The notes below the pieces were generated by a model. That model was not told the origin of the DNA. It saw only the letters and a program-made list of their open reading frames with translations, and searched no databases. 64,000 bases of DNA from NCBI RefSeq assembly GCF_000270285.1, contig NC_015738.1:310001-374000 (forward strand). Reading direction: 5' to 3'. The DNA is from Eggerthella sp. YY7918. GTDB lineage: Bacteria > Actinomycetota > Coriobacteriia > Coriobacteriales > Eggerthellaceae. Of the stretch, positions 36,592-44,228 are shown piece after piece (the stretch's first letter is position 1; every line of letters starts with the position of its first letter). The position numbers and the translations under genes were made by a program.

Positions 36592-37407
36592 GTGGCGATG
36601 AAGAGTGTGACTGTGCTGAGCTCAGAACCTGCTGTTTCGGCAGACGAAACGGTGCGGGATGTCGTGTATGCCGAGCATCTTGAAGGCGGGATCGAGGTCG
36701 TGTACCTCAACCAGCCGCACAAAAAGAATGCCATTTCGGCCGAGATGATGGACAAGCTCGATCAGGTGCTGCGCCAGGCGGATCTCAGCGACGAGGTGCG
36801 GGTTGTGGTGCTGCGGGGTGTCGGCGAAAACTTTTCGAGCGGGGGAGACCTGAACCAAGGTCCCTCCGCTCCGGGACCCGAGGGATCGCGTAAAACATTG
36901 CGGCGCTATCTCAGTGTGGTGCGTACGGTGCGTACGATGGCAAAGCCAGTCATCGCTATGGTTGACGGGTATGCCGTGGGAGGGGCGTTTGCGCTTACGC
37001 TTGCAGCCGATTTGGTGTGCGCATCGGAACGGGCACTGTTCGTTCCGGCGTTTTGCCAGATCGGCATCATTCCCGAGATGGGAATGATGAAGCTTTTGCC
37101 CGAGCTGGTGGGCCAGCAGCGTGCGAAAGAAGTGCTGTTCTTCGGCGGCAAGATTCCGGCAGCGCAGCTTCAGGACTGGGGTTTGGTGAACCGGGTGTTT
37201 CCCTCTGATGTGTTGGAGAAGGAAACGCTTGCTTTTGCGCGACAGTTGGCAGCTATGCCAGATGCTTCCATCCAGATTACGAAGAACATCATGAATGCGT
37301 TGTCTGACGGAAATCTTGAAGCGTGTTTGGAGGCGGAGTCGACCGCGTCGCCGTTCTGTACGACCACGAAGGCATACGCCGCCACCATGGAGAAATTTGC
37401 TCGTTGA
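36592..37407 (+). CDS. enoyl-CoA hydratase/isomerase (crotonase) family protein
   Basis: A 271-residue cytosolic crotonase. The GTG at 36592 lies 5 bases after GAGGAG, and a second possible ATG is two codons in. The oxyanion-hole segments are visible as ENFSSGGDLNQG and the later DGYAVGGAFALTLAADLV. The acidic pair that activates water is less clear: IGIIPEMGMMKLLPELVG keeps a Glu where many members have their second catalytic Glu. It could hydrate, dehydrate or isomerise a CoA-bound double bond. CaiD of the carnitine pathway is a comparable partner of CaiB. It is tightly spaced between the oxidoreductase and ligase genes. Confidence 0.9.
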   Translation: MAMKSVTVLSSEPAVSADETVRDVVYAEHLEGGIEVVYLNQPHKKNAISAEMMDKLDQVLRQADLSDEVRVVVLRGVGENFSSGGDLNQGPSAPGPEGSRKTLRRYLSVVRTVRTMAKPVIAMVDGYAVGGAFALTLAADLVCASERALFVPAFCQIGIIPEMGMMKLLPELVGQQRAKEVLFFGGKIPAAQLQDWGLVNRVFPSDVLEKETLAFARQLAAMPDASIQITKNIMNALSDGNLEACLEAESTASPFCTTTKAYAATMEKFAR

Positions 37408-37431
37408 TATGACTATAGGGGTGGGATTGGT

Positions 37432-40014
37432 ATGGCGTACTGTAACGTTGTTGAGCCGTTTCTTGAAAGCGTGCGCCGACATCCTGACAAGACGGCGGTC
37501 GTGTTCGACGGTAGTGAAATTACGTATGGCGAGCTGAATGATCGCATCAATCGGACAGCTCGCCTGCTCGTGGACGATATGGGCGTGAAGGCGGGCGATA
37601 GGGTGGCGTATCTGCTGCCCAATTGTCCCGAGATTATAGAAATCTACTACGCTCTGCAAAAGATCGGCGCCATCGCGGTGCCGCTTAACTTCAAACTTAT
37701 CGCGCGCGAAGTGGGCTATCTCGTCAATGCGAGCGGAACGAGCGTGCTGCTGTTCGCGCGTCAGTTTGCCGACAAGGTGAAAGAGGCCGCGGACGAGTTT
37801 GTGAACGACGTTGCGCTGTTGAGCGTCGGCGGGTCGACCGAAGGGGCTCGCTCGTTTGAAGAGGTACGAGCAAGCAAGGGTGCCGAAGAACCGCTGCTGT
37901 TTTGCGACGCGCGTGCACTCTCGCGCATCCAATACACCGGCGGTTCGACGGGCATACCCAAGGGGGCGGCTCGTACGCATGCGGCCGACCTGGTAGAACT
38001 CGATGCCATCATGGACTCCAACGGCATCGCCGACAATCCTGACAACGTGGTGCTTATCCAGTGTCCGCTTGAACATCACGGTGGTCATAGCTGGTTCACC
38101 ATAGCGTTTGCCGCGGGAGCGACCGTTGTCGTTTGCGAGGCGTTCAACGCTGAGCAGATTCTGCACTTTATCGAGCGCTATCGGGTCACGTATATGATCT
38201 TGCTGCCGCCCACCACCTACCTGAGGCTTTTGCGTTGCCCCACCATCGATCAGTATGACCTCAGCTCGGTGCGTCTTGTGCAAAGCTCGGCAGGCGCCAC
38301 AACCGAGCCCATCATTCGAGCCATTTACGACAAGTTCCCCCATGCGGTACTCAACTACGGATGGGGACAATCGGAAAGCGGTGCAGGCGCGAGCCTACGT
38401 ATCACGCGTGAAATGCTGGAAGAACAGTCTCCGCTGCTCCAAAGCGTCGGGCGGCCGATGAAGCACGTACAGATGAAGGTGGTGGATGAGGAGGGAAACG
38501 AGCTGCCGGATGGACAGGTGGGGGAGGCGCTGTTCAAGTCCGATGCTGTTATGAGTGGTTACTACGGCCAAGACGATGCCACCGAAGCGGCGTTCACACC
38601 TGACGGATGGCTGCATACGGGCGACTTGATGATGCGTGACGCGCAAGGATACTACTACGTGCGTTCGCGCAAGAAGGACATGATCAAGTCCGGCGGTGAA
38701 AACGTGTTCGTCGCCGAGGTGGAGACGGTGCTGCGCACCCATCCCGATATCGACGATTGCCTGGTGTTCGGCACGAGCGATGCGGTGATGGGCGAGGCGG
38801 TTGCTGCCGTCATTCAGCCGCGCAAGGGAGCAAATTTGACGGCTGCTGAAGTGCAGAACCATTGCAAGCGCCATATTGCCAGCTACAAGAAGCCGCGCTA
38901 CGTCGTCTTCATGGACGATATGGGTCGTGACGATGCCGGCAAGGTGCGCAAGCGCGATATTGAAGCGTTCTTCGATGCGCATAAGGAGCAGGCGGCTCCT
39001 CGCTATCACGAGAAGATTTGTTCTCAGCCGGATATCTATCTTATCCAGGTGCCGTTCTCGCAAGGAACACCCATCGGGTACACCAATACCTATCTTATCC
39101 TGACCGACGAGCGCAATCTTTTGGTGGACCCGGGCGTGAGCCATGAAGCGTCGTATGAGGTGCTGCGCTCGGCGCTGGTCGATCTGTGCGTCGACATGGC
39201 AAAAACGGATATATTTCTTACTCATCTGCACATAGACCACGTGGGACTTGCGGCGGCAATTGCGCACGAGGATACGCAGGTATATATGAGCGCGGACGAC
39301 GAAGCGCTGTTCCGTGCGCGTGGCGTGCATTCATATAGGGGTACGTTCAAAGAGAGGATCATACAGGAAGGCTTCGAACGCGCGGATCTTGAAGAGCTTC
39401 AACGAACCGACGAAAACCTCATTCCGCGGGCGGAGTGGCCGATGCCCGAACGATTTGTGAATCTGGCCGACGGGCAGCAGCTGCGCTACGGCTCCTACCG
39501 TCTACAGGTGGTGGCTACGCCGGGGCATACGCCAGGGCATCAGTGCCTCTACCTTCCCGATCAGCAGATCATGTTCTATGGCGACCATGTTCTGTTGAAC
39601 AGCTCGCCCAACATAGCGCCGTTTCCTGAGGTGGCCGACGCCTTGGGCGACTACCTGGCAAGCTTGAACAAAATCTCGCGCTATCCCGTGAAGCTTGCCT
39701 GCATGGGGCATGGATTCGTCGAACCGAAGGACCAGGCGCGCATGTTGCCGCAGCGTATTCAGTGGCTTCAAGACCACCATGCCCATCGGCTCGAGGAAAT
39801 TCTGGCCCGACTTGCAGAGCGTCCCGGCATGAATGGCACGGAAGTTGCTAAGTCCATCTCATGGAACATCCCGCATAAAACCTGGGAGGAACTCCCCATC
39901 ATTCAGCGCTGGATCATCGTGTGCGAAACGCTTGCCCATCTTGATCATCTGATGATCGAAGGACGCGTTTCAAGAACGTATGACCAGGGCGTATATCGTT
40001 ACTTTGTGGGATAA
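37432..40014 (+). CDS. acyl-CoA ligase fused to a metallo-beta-lactamase-fold hydrolase
   Basis: An 860-residue two-part enzyme. Residues 1 to about 525 are an AMP-forming acyl-CoA synthetase: IQYTGGSTGIPKGAARTHA (P-loop), YGWGQSESG, DGWLHTGDL, SRKKDMIKSGGENVF, and a terminal GKVRKRDIEAFF with the catalytic Lys. Residues about 535-860 are a metallo-beta-lactamase domain of the LACTB2/glyoxalase-II-like type: HLHIDH at 598-603 as first metal ligands, TPGHTPGHQ, FYGDHVL, and a helical tail. The ligase should activate a carboxylate to its CoA thioester. The second domain could hydrolyse a thioester, lactone or ester. One unbroken frame covers both, and I see no internal ribosome site. BaiB and CaiC are single-domain analogues of the first half. 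Confidence 0.9.
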   Translation: MAYCNVVEPFLESVRRHPDKTAVVFDGSEITYGELNDRINRTARLLVDDMGVKAGDRVAYLLPNCPEIIEIYYALQKIGAIAVPLNFKLIAREVGYLVNASGTSVLLFARQFADKVKEAADEFVNDVALLSVGGSTEGARSFEEVRASKGAEEPLLFCDARALSRIQYTGGSTGIPKGAARTHAADLVELDAIMDSNGIADNPDNVVLIQCPLEHHGGHSWFTIAFAAGATVVVCEAFNAEQILHFIERYRVTYMILLPPTTYLRLLRCPTIDQYDLSSVRLVQSSAGATTEPIIRAIYDKFPHAVLNYGWGQSESGAGASLRITREMLEEQSPLLQSVGRPMKHVQMKVVDEEGNELPDGQVGEALFKSDAVMSGYYGQDDATEAAFTPDGWLHTGDLMMRDAQGYYYVRSRKKDMIKSGGENVFVAEVETVLRTHPDIDDCLVFGTSDAVMGEAVAAVIQPRKGANLTAAEVQNHCKRHIASYKKPRYVVFMDDMGRDDAGKVRKRDIEAFFDAHKEQAAPRYHEKICSQPDIYLIQVPFSQGTPIGYTNTYLILTDERNLLVDPGVSHEASYEVLRSALVDLCVDMAKTDIFLTHLHIDHVGLAAAIAHEDTQVYMSADDEALFRARGVHSYRGTFKERIIQEGFERADLEELQRTDENLIPRAEWPMPERFVNLADGQQLRYGSYRLQVVATPGHTPGHQCLYLPDQQIMFYGDHVLLNSSPNIAPFPEVADALGDYLASLNKISRYPVKLACMGHGFVEPKDQARMLPQRIQWLQDHHAHRLEEILARLAERPGMNGTEVAKSISWNIPHKTWEELPIIQRWIIVCETLAHLDHLMIEGRVSRTYDQGVYRYFVG

Positions 40015-40044
40015 GCACCGTCGATCAGGGAAAGGAACAACACC

Positions 40045-41208
40045 ATGGATTTCAGTTTGACCGACGAACAGCAGCTGCTGCTGGAGAGTCTCGATGAGCT
40101 TATGGAGCGCTATTGCACCGAAGCGTATCTGAAGAAATGCGACGAGGCGCACGAATGGCCGCAGGAGTTTACCGATGCGCTTATGGAGAATGGCTTTGGG
40201 CTGCTTGGCATACCCGAGGAATACGGCGGCACGCCTGTGGACACGACCACGCTTATGCTCGTGTCGGAGCGCATCTGCAAAAACGGCGCACCCATTTACG
40301 TGTACGGCAGCGTATGCAGTCTTGTTGACATGATTGAGTACGGCAGCGAGGAGCAAAAGGCACAGTGCTTTGAGGAAGTGGCGGCCGGACGTCCTGGTTT
40401 TGTGCTGGGATTCACCGAGCCGGGTGCGGGTTCGGATAGCTCGGCGCTGGCATCCACCTATCAGCGTCGCGACGGCAAAGTGTATCTCAACGGAAACAAA
40501 TCGTTCATGACGAATGCGTGCAACTCGAAGTACATGCTGTGCGTGGCGCGTAATGCCGACGACGACCCCGACGATCCCAAAAACCGTTCGCGTTTCTCCA
40601 TGTGGTGGGTTCCCATGGATTCTCCGGGAATTACCGTTGAGCCGCTGGAAAAGATCGGCTGGAATATGGGCAACACCTGCGAACTTCACATGGAAAACGT
40701 TGAGCTTGAAGAGAAGGATCTTGTGGGTGTGGAAGGCAATGGGTTCATGCAGGCTATGGTGAACTTCGAGGTGGAGCGTCTGCTTGCCTGCGCCCAGTCG
40801 CTCGGTGCGGCCGAGTGTGCCTTCGAAGATGCCGTGCTCTACGCCACACAGCGTATCCAGTTCGGCAAACCTATTGGCAAGAACCAGCTCATTCAGGAGC
40901 ACATTACCAACATGTACGCAAAGATTGAGACCATGCGGGGGCTTGTATACAAGTGCGCGTGGATGATCGATCAGGGCCAATCCGTCCAAATCGACTCGGC
41001 TGTGTGCAAGCTGTACTGCGCTCGTGCCGCATGCGAGGTTATTGATACGGCGCTGCAGGTGATGGGTGGTATCGGGTACACGAAGGATTGCCGCATCTCG
41101 CGCTTGTGGCGCGATCAGCGTGTGTACCGCATCGGCGCCGGCACCGATGAAATCATGATCCATATTGCCGGCAGAGCGATTCAGAAGAAGTTTGCGGCGA
41201 AAGCCTAA
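40045..41208 (+). CDS. acyl-CoA dehydrogenase family protein
   Basis: A 387-residue FAD enzyme that inserts or, run backwards, removes an alpha-beta double bond in an acyl-CoA. FTEPGAGSDSSAL is the FAD/substrate loop, FGKPIGKNQLIQ the mid-domain helix and GGIGYTKDCRISRLWRDQR the C-terminal signature. The usual catalytic Glu near the end (YEGT-type) is replaced: the sequence is YRIGAGTDEI. Glu244 in FEVERLLA aligns instead with the isovaleryl-/long-chain-type catalytic Glu position. CaiA-like crotonobetainyl-CoA reductase is one possible analogue, but no etfAB pair is in the window. Cytosolic. ATG 40045 is 30 bases from the previous stop. Confidence 0.92.
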   Translation: MDFSLTDEQQLLLESLDELMERYCTEAYLKKCDEAHEWPQEFTDALMENGFGLLGIPEEYGGTPVDTTTLMLVSERICKNGAPIYVYGSVCSLVDMIEYGSEEQKAQCFEEVAAGRPGFVLGFTEPGAGSDSSALASTYQRRDGKVYLNGNKSFMTNACNSKYMLCVARNADDDPDDPKNRSRFSMWWVPMDSPGITVEPLEKIGWNMGNTCELHMENVELEEKDLVGVEGNGFMQAMVNFEVERLLACAQSLGAAECAFEDAVLYATQRIQFGKPIGKNQLIQEHITNMYAKIETMRGLVYKCAWMIDQGQSVQIDSAVCKLYCARAACEVIDTALQVMGGIGYTKDCRISRLWRDQRVYRIGAGTDEIMIHIAGRAIQKKFAAKA

Positions 41209-41250
41209 ACGTCTTGGCTGATAGGGAACTACACGAGAAGGGGAACGAGA

Positions 41251-42048
41251 ATGGCTGAAATCTTCAATCCGATCGACGATCTTATTGCGGAGCAATCGCT
41301 GGTGGATGCGCTTGTCGCTGACTTTACCGAGGACGATTGGATGCGCACGGCGGCGTACTGCACCACATGGACGCTCAAAGACGTTATTTGTCATATCGCG
41401 TTTTTTGACTACTGCGCGGTTGAGCTTCTGGCCGGGCGTGGCGAGAGCGTGAACGCAGTGGCCGATGCCGCTTCCGAACAGGATGAACACTATCATGTAT
41501 TAGTGTATCGCGACCAAAGCGGTGCCGACATTCTTAACTGGTGGCGCGAACAGCGCACGCTTATGGCTGCTGCGTTTATGGAGCAGGGGCCGAAGGGTCG
41601 CGTGCCTTGGGCTGCGGGCATTCCGCCCATGTCGGTACGCTCGCTCGCGTCGGCGCGTCTTATGGAGCTGTGGGCTCACAGCGTTGATATTTACGATGCC
41701 TTAGGAATGGATCCCGTGGTGAAGGATCGCATTACGTCTACGCTGTTTTTGTCCTGGCAGGGTCGTCCCAATATGTACAACGTCAACGGCCTTACCTTTA
41801 ACCCTGAAATCCCCATGTATCTTGAGCTCACGTTGCCCTCCGGCGAAATCTGGGCGAAGGGCGAGCCAAACGATCAGAACTACATCAAGGGTTCGGCGAA
41901 GGACTGGGCGCTTGTTTCCATCCGTCGTCGCAACTGGATGGATACCGAGCTTGAGGTAGTAGGAGACGAGGCGCGCACATATGCCGGTATTGTACAGACC
42001 TATGCAGGGCCGGCCGATCCGGCTCCCGAAGCAAAGAACCCTCGGTAG
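41251..42048 (+). CDS. maleylpyruvate isomerase/DinB-like metalloprotein (TIGR03084-type)
   Basis: A 265-residue cytosolic protein of the DinB/mycothiol-dependent maleylpyruvate isomerase superfamily; it resembles the group I recall as TIGR03084. The N-terminal half is a four-helix bundle with the likely metal ligands His in VICHIAFFD and the ELWAHSVDIYDAL block. TWTLKDVICH and GIPPMSVRSLASARL are typical of that group. The C-terminal 90 residues form a separate lipid- or substrate-binding-like unit. Family members use mycothiol in actinobacteria with that thiol; Coriobacteriia are not known to make it, so the partner thiol is uncertain. It closes the sigma-54 operon and is followed by a hairpin. 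Confidence 0.8.
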   Translation: MAEIFNPIDDLIAEQSLVDALVADFTEDDWMRTAAYCTTWTLKDVICHIAFFDYCAVELLAGRGESVNAVADAASEQDEHYHVLVYRDQSGADILNWWREQRTLMAAAFMEQGPKGRVPWAAGIPPMSVRSLASARLMELWAHSVDIYDALGMDPVVKDRITSTLFLSWQGRPNMYNVNGLTFNPEIPMYLELTLPSGEIWAKGEPNDQNYIKGSAKDWALVSIRRRNWMDTELEVVGDEARTYAGIVQTYAGPADPAPEAKNPR

Positions 42049-42072
42049 GTTAAACAGCGCGGGTCGCAAGAG

Positions 42073-42103
42073 AGGGGAGGGGTGCGCATCGTATCCCTCC
42101 CCT
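42073..42103 (+). terminator. hairpin ending the CoA-cluster operon
   Basis: AGGGGAGGG (42073-42081) pairs with CCCTCCCCT (42095-42103) over a 13-base loop, between the last operon gene and the convergent acetyltransferase. No T-tract follows on either strand, so termination strength is uncertain. Confidence 0.6.
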
Positions 42104-42126
42104 TCGTAATCAAAGGTGAGGTGTTC

Positions 42127-42591
42127 CTATATCGTTTCGGGGCAAAAGGTCATCGGTTGAGGACAGCAGGAAAGACGGTCTTCACAGTCGGGGCAATCCG
42201 AAGCGATAAGCGGGGCTATGTCGTCCCAGTCAACGTGCGTACAGCCGAGCGCCTCATAGAAGGGAACCGCGCTGCCGCGGGCGACAAAGCGAAGTTCGCC
42301 ATAACGTTTTCCCGCGTAGTCCATAAGTGCCCGTCCGATGCCTCGTCCGCGTGCTTCGGCACATACGACGATGGGGCTGATGTGAGGACAGTCTTCTAGT
42401 TCGACAATGCGGATAAAGCCCAGAACCCGTTGATCGTCTGTGGCCACAAATGACCGTCCGGGAAACGAGAGTGCACCCATATCGGCTTCCAAAGCCAGTT
42501 CTGCAATAACAGCAGCATCCTGGTCGGTTGCTTCTCGTATGGAAATGGGTGAGGAATCGCGCTGCACAGGAGACCTTTCGTTTGAGCGCAT
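42127..42591 (-). CDS. GNAT-family N-acetyltransferase with Cys-rich tail (ArgA-like)
   Basis: A 154-residue acetyltransferase. The acetyl-CoA-binding motif A is ISPIVVCAEARGRGIGRALM (RGRGIGRA), followed by a beta-strand and FYEALGC near the end of the fold. The last 30 residues hold six Cys (CPDC, SCC, FC), a tail seen in small single-domain N-acetylglutamate-synthase-like proteins and able to bind metal. Substrate is inferred only. ATG 42591 was taken because the preceding region is AT-rich and promoter-like. It is convergent with the CoA operon and divergent from rpoN, so it probably has an independent role. Confidence 0.85.
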   Translation of the reverse strand: MRSNERSPVQRDSSPISIREATDQDAAVIAELALEADMGALSFPGRSFVATDDQRVLGFIRIVELEDCPHISPIVVCAEARGRGIGRALMDYAGKRYGELRFVARGSAVPFYEALGCTHVDWDDIAPLIASDCPDCEDRLSCCPQPMTFCPETI

Positions 42592-42654
42592 GCAAGTGTA
42601 AGCGATGATACTACAACTAAATGTTTAGCAAAAAACATGCCAGAGTTAGTATTT

Positions 42655-42663
42655 TGCTATAAT
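42655..42663 (+). promoter_or_regulatory. extended -10 promoter of rpoN
   Basis: TGCTATAAT is a perfect extended -10 box. It sits 125 bases before the rpoN start in a strongly AT-rich stretch shared with the divergent acetyltransferase. No clear -35. A small dyad, GACTC-N5-GAGTC (42747-42761), lies in the leader. Confidence 0.6.
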
Positions 42664-42787
42664 GTATTGAAAATTTCACAAAATAAGCTAAAATATAACC
42701 CCACATGAGAGAGTTTGTCTAAACGGGTGGCAAAGGGATACTTGTTGACTCTTGACGAGTCTGGGGCGACATGTAGAGAGGGGATAT

Positions 42788-44215
42788 ATGCCGAGAAGCG
42801 GGAGCCAGACGGTACGTATGGAGCCGAGGGCTGGTGTCGCTCCGCGCACTAAGCAGCGATTTGCTCCTACGGCTATCCAAGGACTTGAAGTGCTTGCGTT
42901 GCCCGTCGCCCGACTGGATGCCTACGTGAGCGCCTTGGTGGAACAGAATCCCCTGCTCGATTTCGATTACGATCGCTCATCGCTTGTCTTTGAAGAGTTG
43001 CCCGAAGAAACTGACGAAGACGAGCGTGGCACTGACGATCGCACCTCTGGCGATCAGCCGTTTCTTCCCCCACGTTCTGTTTCGTTCGGTTCAAAGGAAG
43101 GCTTCGATCTTGCCCGTTTGCGCGATGAGTACAGCGAAACGGAGACCCTTCACAGCCATATGCGCATGCAGATAAGTGAAGCCGATCTGAACGAAGCCGA
43201 TCGCAGATTGCTTGACGCCATCATAGAAAACATCGACGACGACGGATATTTTTCCGGAAGCATGCCGGCCGTATGCGCGGAGCTGGACTGCCCGGTCTCT
43301 GAGGGGGAGCGTATGCTTTCCTTTATTCAAGGGCTTACCCCGCGCGGGGTGGGCGCGCGCACGTTGGTCGAGTGTTTGACGCTGCAGCTTACTCCGGACA
43401 TGCCCTATGCTTCGATCATTGCCACGCTGCTGCGCGACAATATGGAGGACTTGGCCGAGAACCGCACGACAAAACTGATGCGCTCCTATCGACTGACCAT
43501 CGACGATCTTGCCGCTATTCGTCAGGTTATCTGCGGCCTCGATCCCCGACCGGGGGCTTCGTTTTCGCAGCGTTCGAATACCGTCTATGTCATTCCCGAT
43601 ATCACCATCACGCGCGAGGGGTCCGGGTTCTCTGTGCGCGTGACGGGCGAGCTTGCGGAAACGGTTGTGATCAACGGCGCCTATGTCGATATGCTTGACC
43701 ACGGCGCTCTCGATGCCGAAGCCCGGGAGTGGTTAGTTGAGAAGCGCAGCGAAGCCGATGTCGCATTGGCAAACATCGACCAACGTAAGCAGACGCTTCA
43801 TCGGTTTGGCACCTATCTGGTTGAAGCCCAGTACGATTTTTTCTGCGGCGGCGAAGCGCGCATGCGACCACTCACCATGCAGAAAGCCGCCGATGCGCTG
43901 GGCGTGCACGTGTCTACCATCAGCCGTACCGTGCAGGACAAACACGTGCTCACGCCGTGGGGGGTCTATCCGCTCAAGCATTTCTTTTCAAGTGCAGTGG
44001 CGTGTTCGGCCGAAGAGCGTCGTCGCTCGCTCTCTTCGCTGGCCATCAAAGATCGCATCAAAGAGCTGGTGTCCCATGAGGATTGCCGCAAGCCTTTGAG
44101 CGACGAGGCGATAACAACCATTTTGAACAGCGAAGGCGTACAGATCAAGCGTCGCACCGTGGCAAAGTATCGAGAGGCTTTGGGTATAGGGAGGCAGTCG
44201 CAGCGTCGTAGGTAG
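42788..44215 (+). CDS. rpoN: RNA polymerase sigma-54 factor
   Basis: The product is 475 residues from ATG 42788 (GAGAGGGG upstream); an earlier start at 42752 would add 12 residues. Region I is recognisable ([19 protein letters not shown] followed by EQNPLLD). The core-binding region has the [16 protein letters not shown] motif. The C-terminus carries the RpoN box [13 protein letters not shown] from residue 455, which reads the -24 element. It directs polymerase to -24/-12 promoters but needs an ATP-driven activator to open them. That activator is encoded 13 bases downstream, and four matching promoters lie in the preceding 15 kb. Only one rpoN is visible here. Confidence 0.97.
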   Translation: MPRSGSQTVRMEPRAGVAPRTKQRFAPTAIQGLEVLALPVARLDAYVSALVEQNPLLDFDYDRSSLVFEELPEETDEDERGTDDRTSGDQPFLPPRSVSFGSKEGFDLARLRDEYSETETLHSHMRMQISEADLNEADRRLLDAIIENIDDDGYFSGSMPAVCAELDCPVSEGERMLSFIQGLTPRGVGARTLVECLTLQLTPDMPYASIIATLLRDNMEDLAENRTTKLMRSYRLTIDDLAAIRQVICGLDPRPGASFSQRSNTVYVIPDITITREGSGFSVRVTGELAETVVINGAYVDMLDHGALDAEAREWLVEKRSEADVALANIDQRKQTLHRFGTYLVEAQYDFFCGGEARMRPLTMQKAADALGVHVSTISRTVQDKHVLTPWGVYPLKHFFSSAVACSAEERRRSLSSLAIKDRIKELVSHEDCRKPLSDEAITTILNSEGVQIKRRTVAKYREALGIGRQSQRRR

Positions 44216-44228
44216 AAAAGGAGGACTC

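Noticed and set aside
36622-38370. Minus-strand frame of about 580 codons opposite crotonase and ligase
   Set aside because: Shadow of two strongly supported genes; no ribosome site or family.
39970-41496. Minus-strand frame of about 500 codons opposite the acyl-CoA dehydrogenase
   Set aside because: Shadow frame of a well-supported enzyme gene with no recognisable domain.
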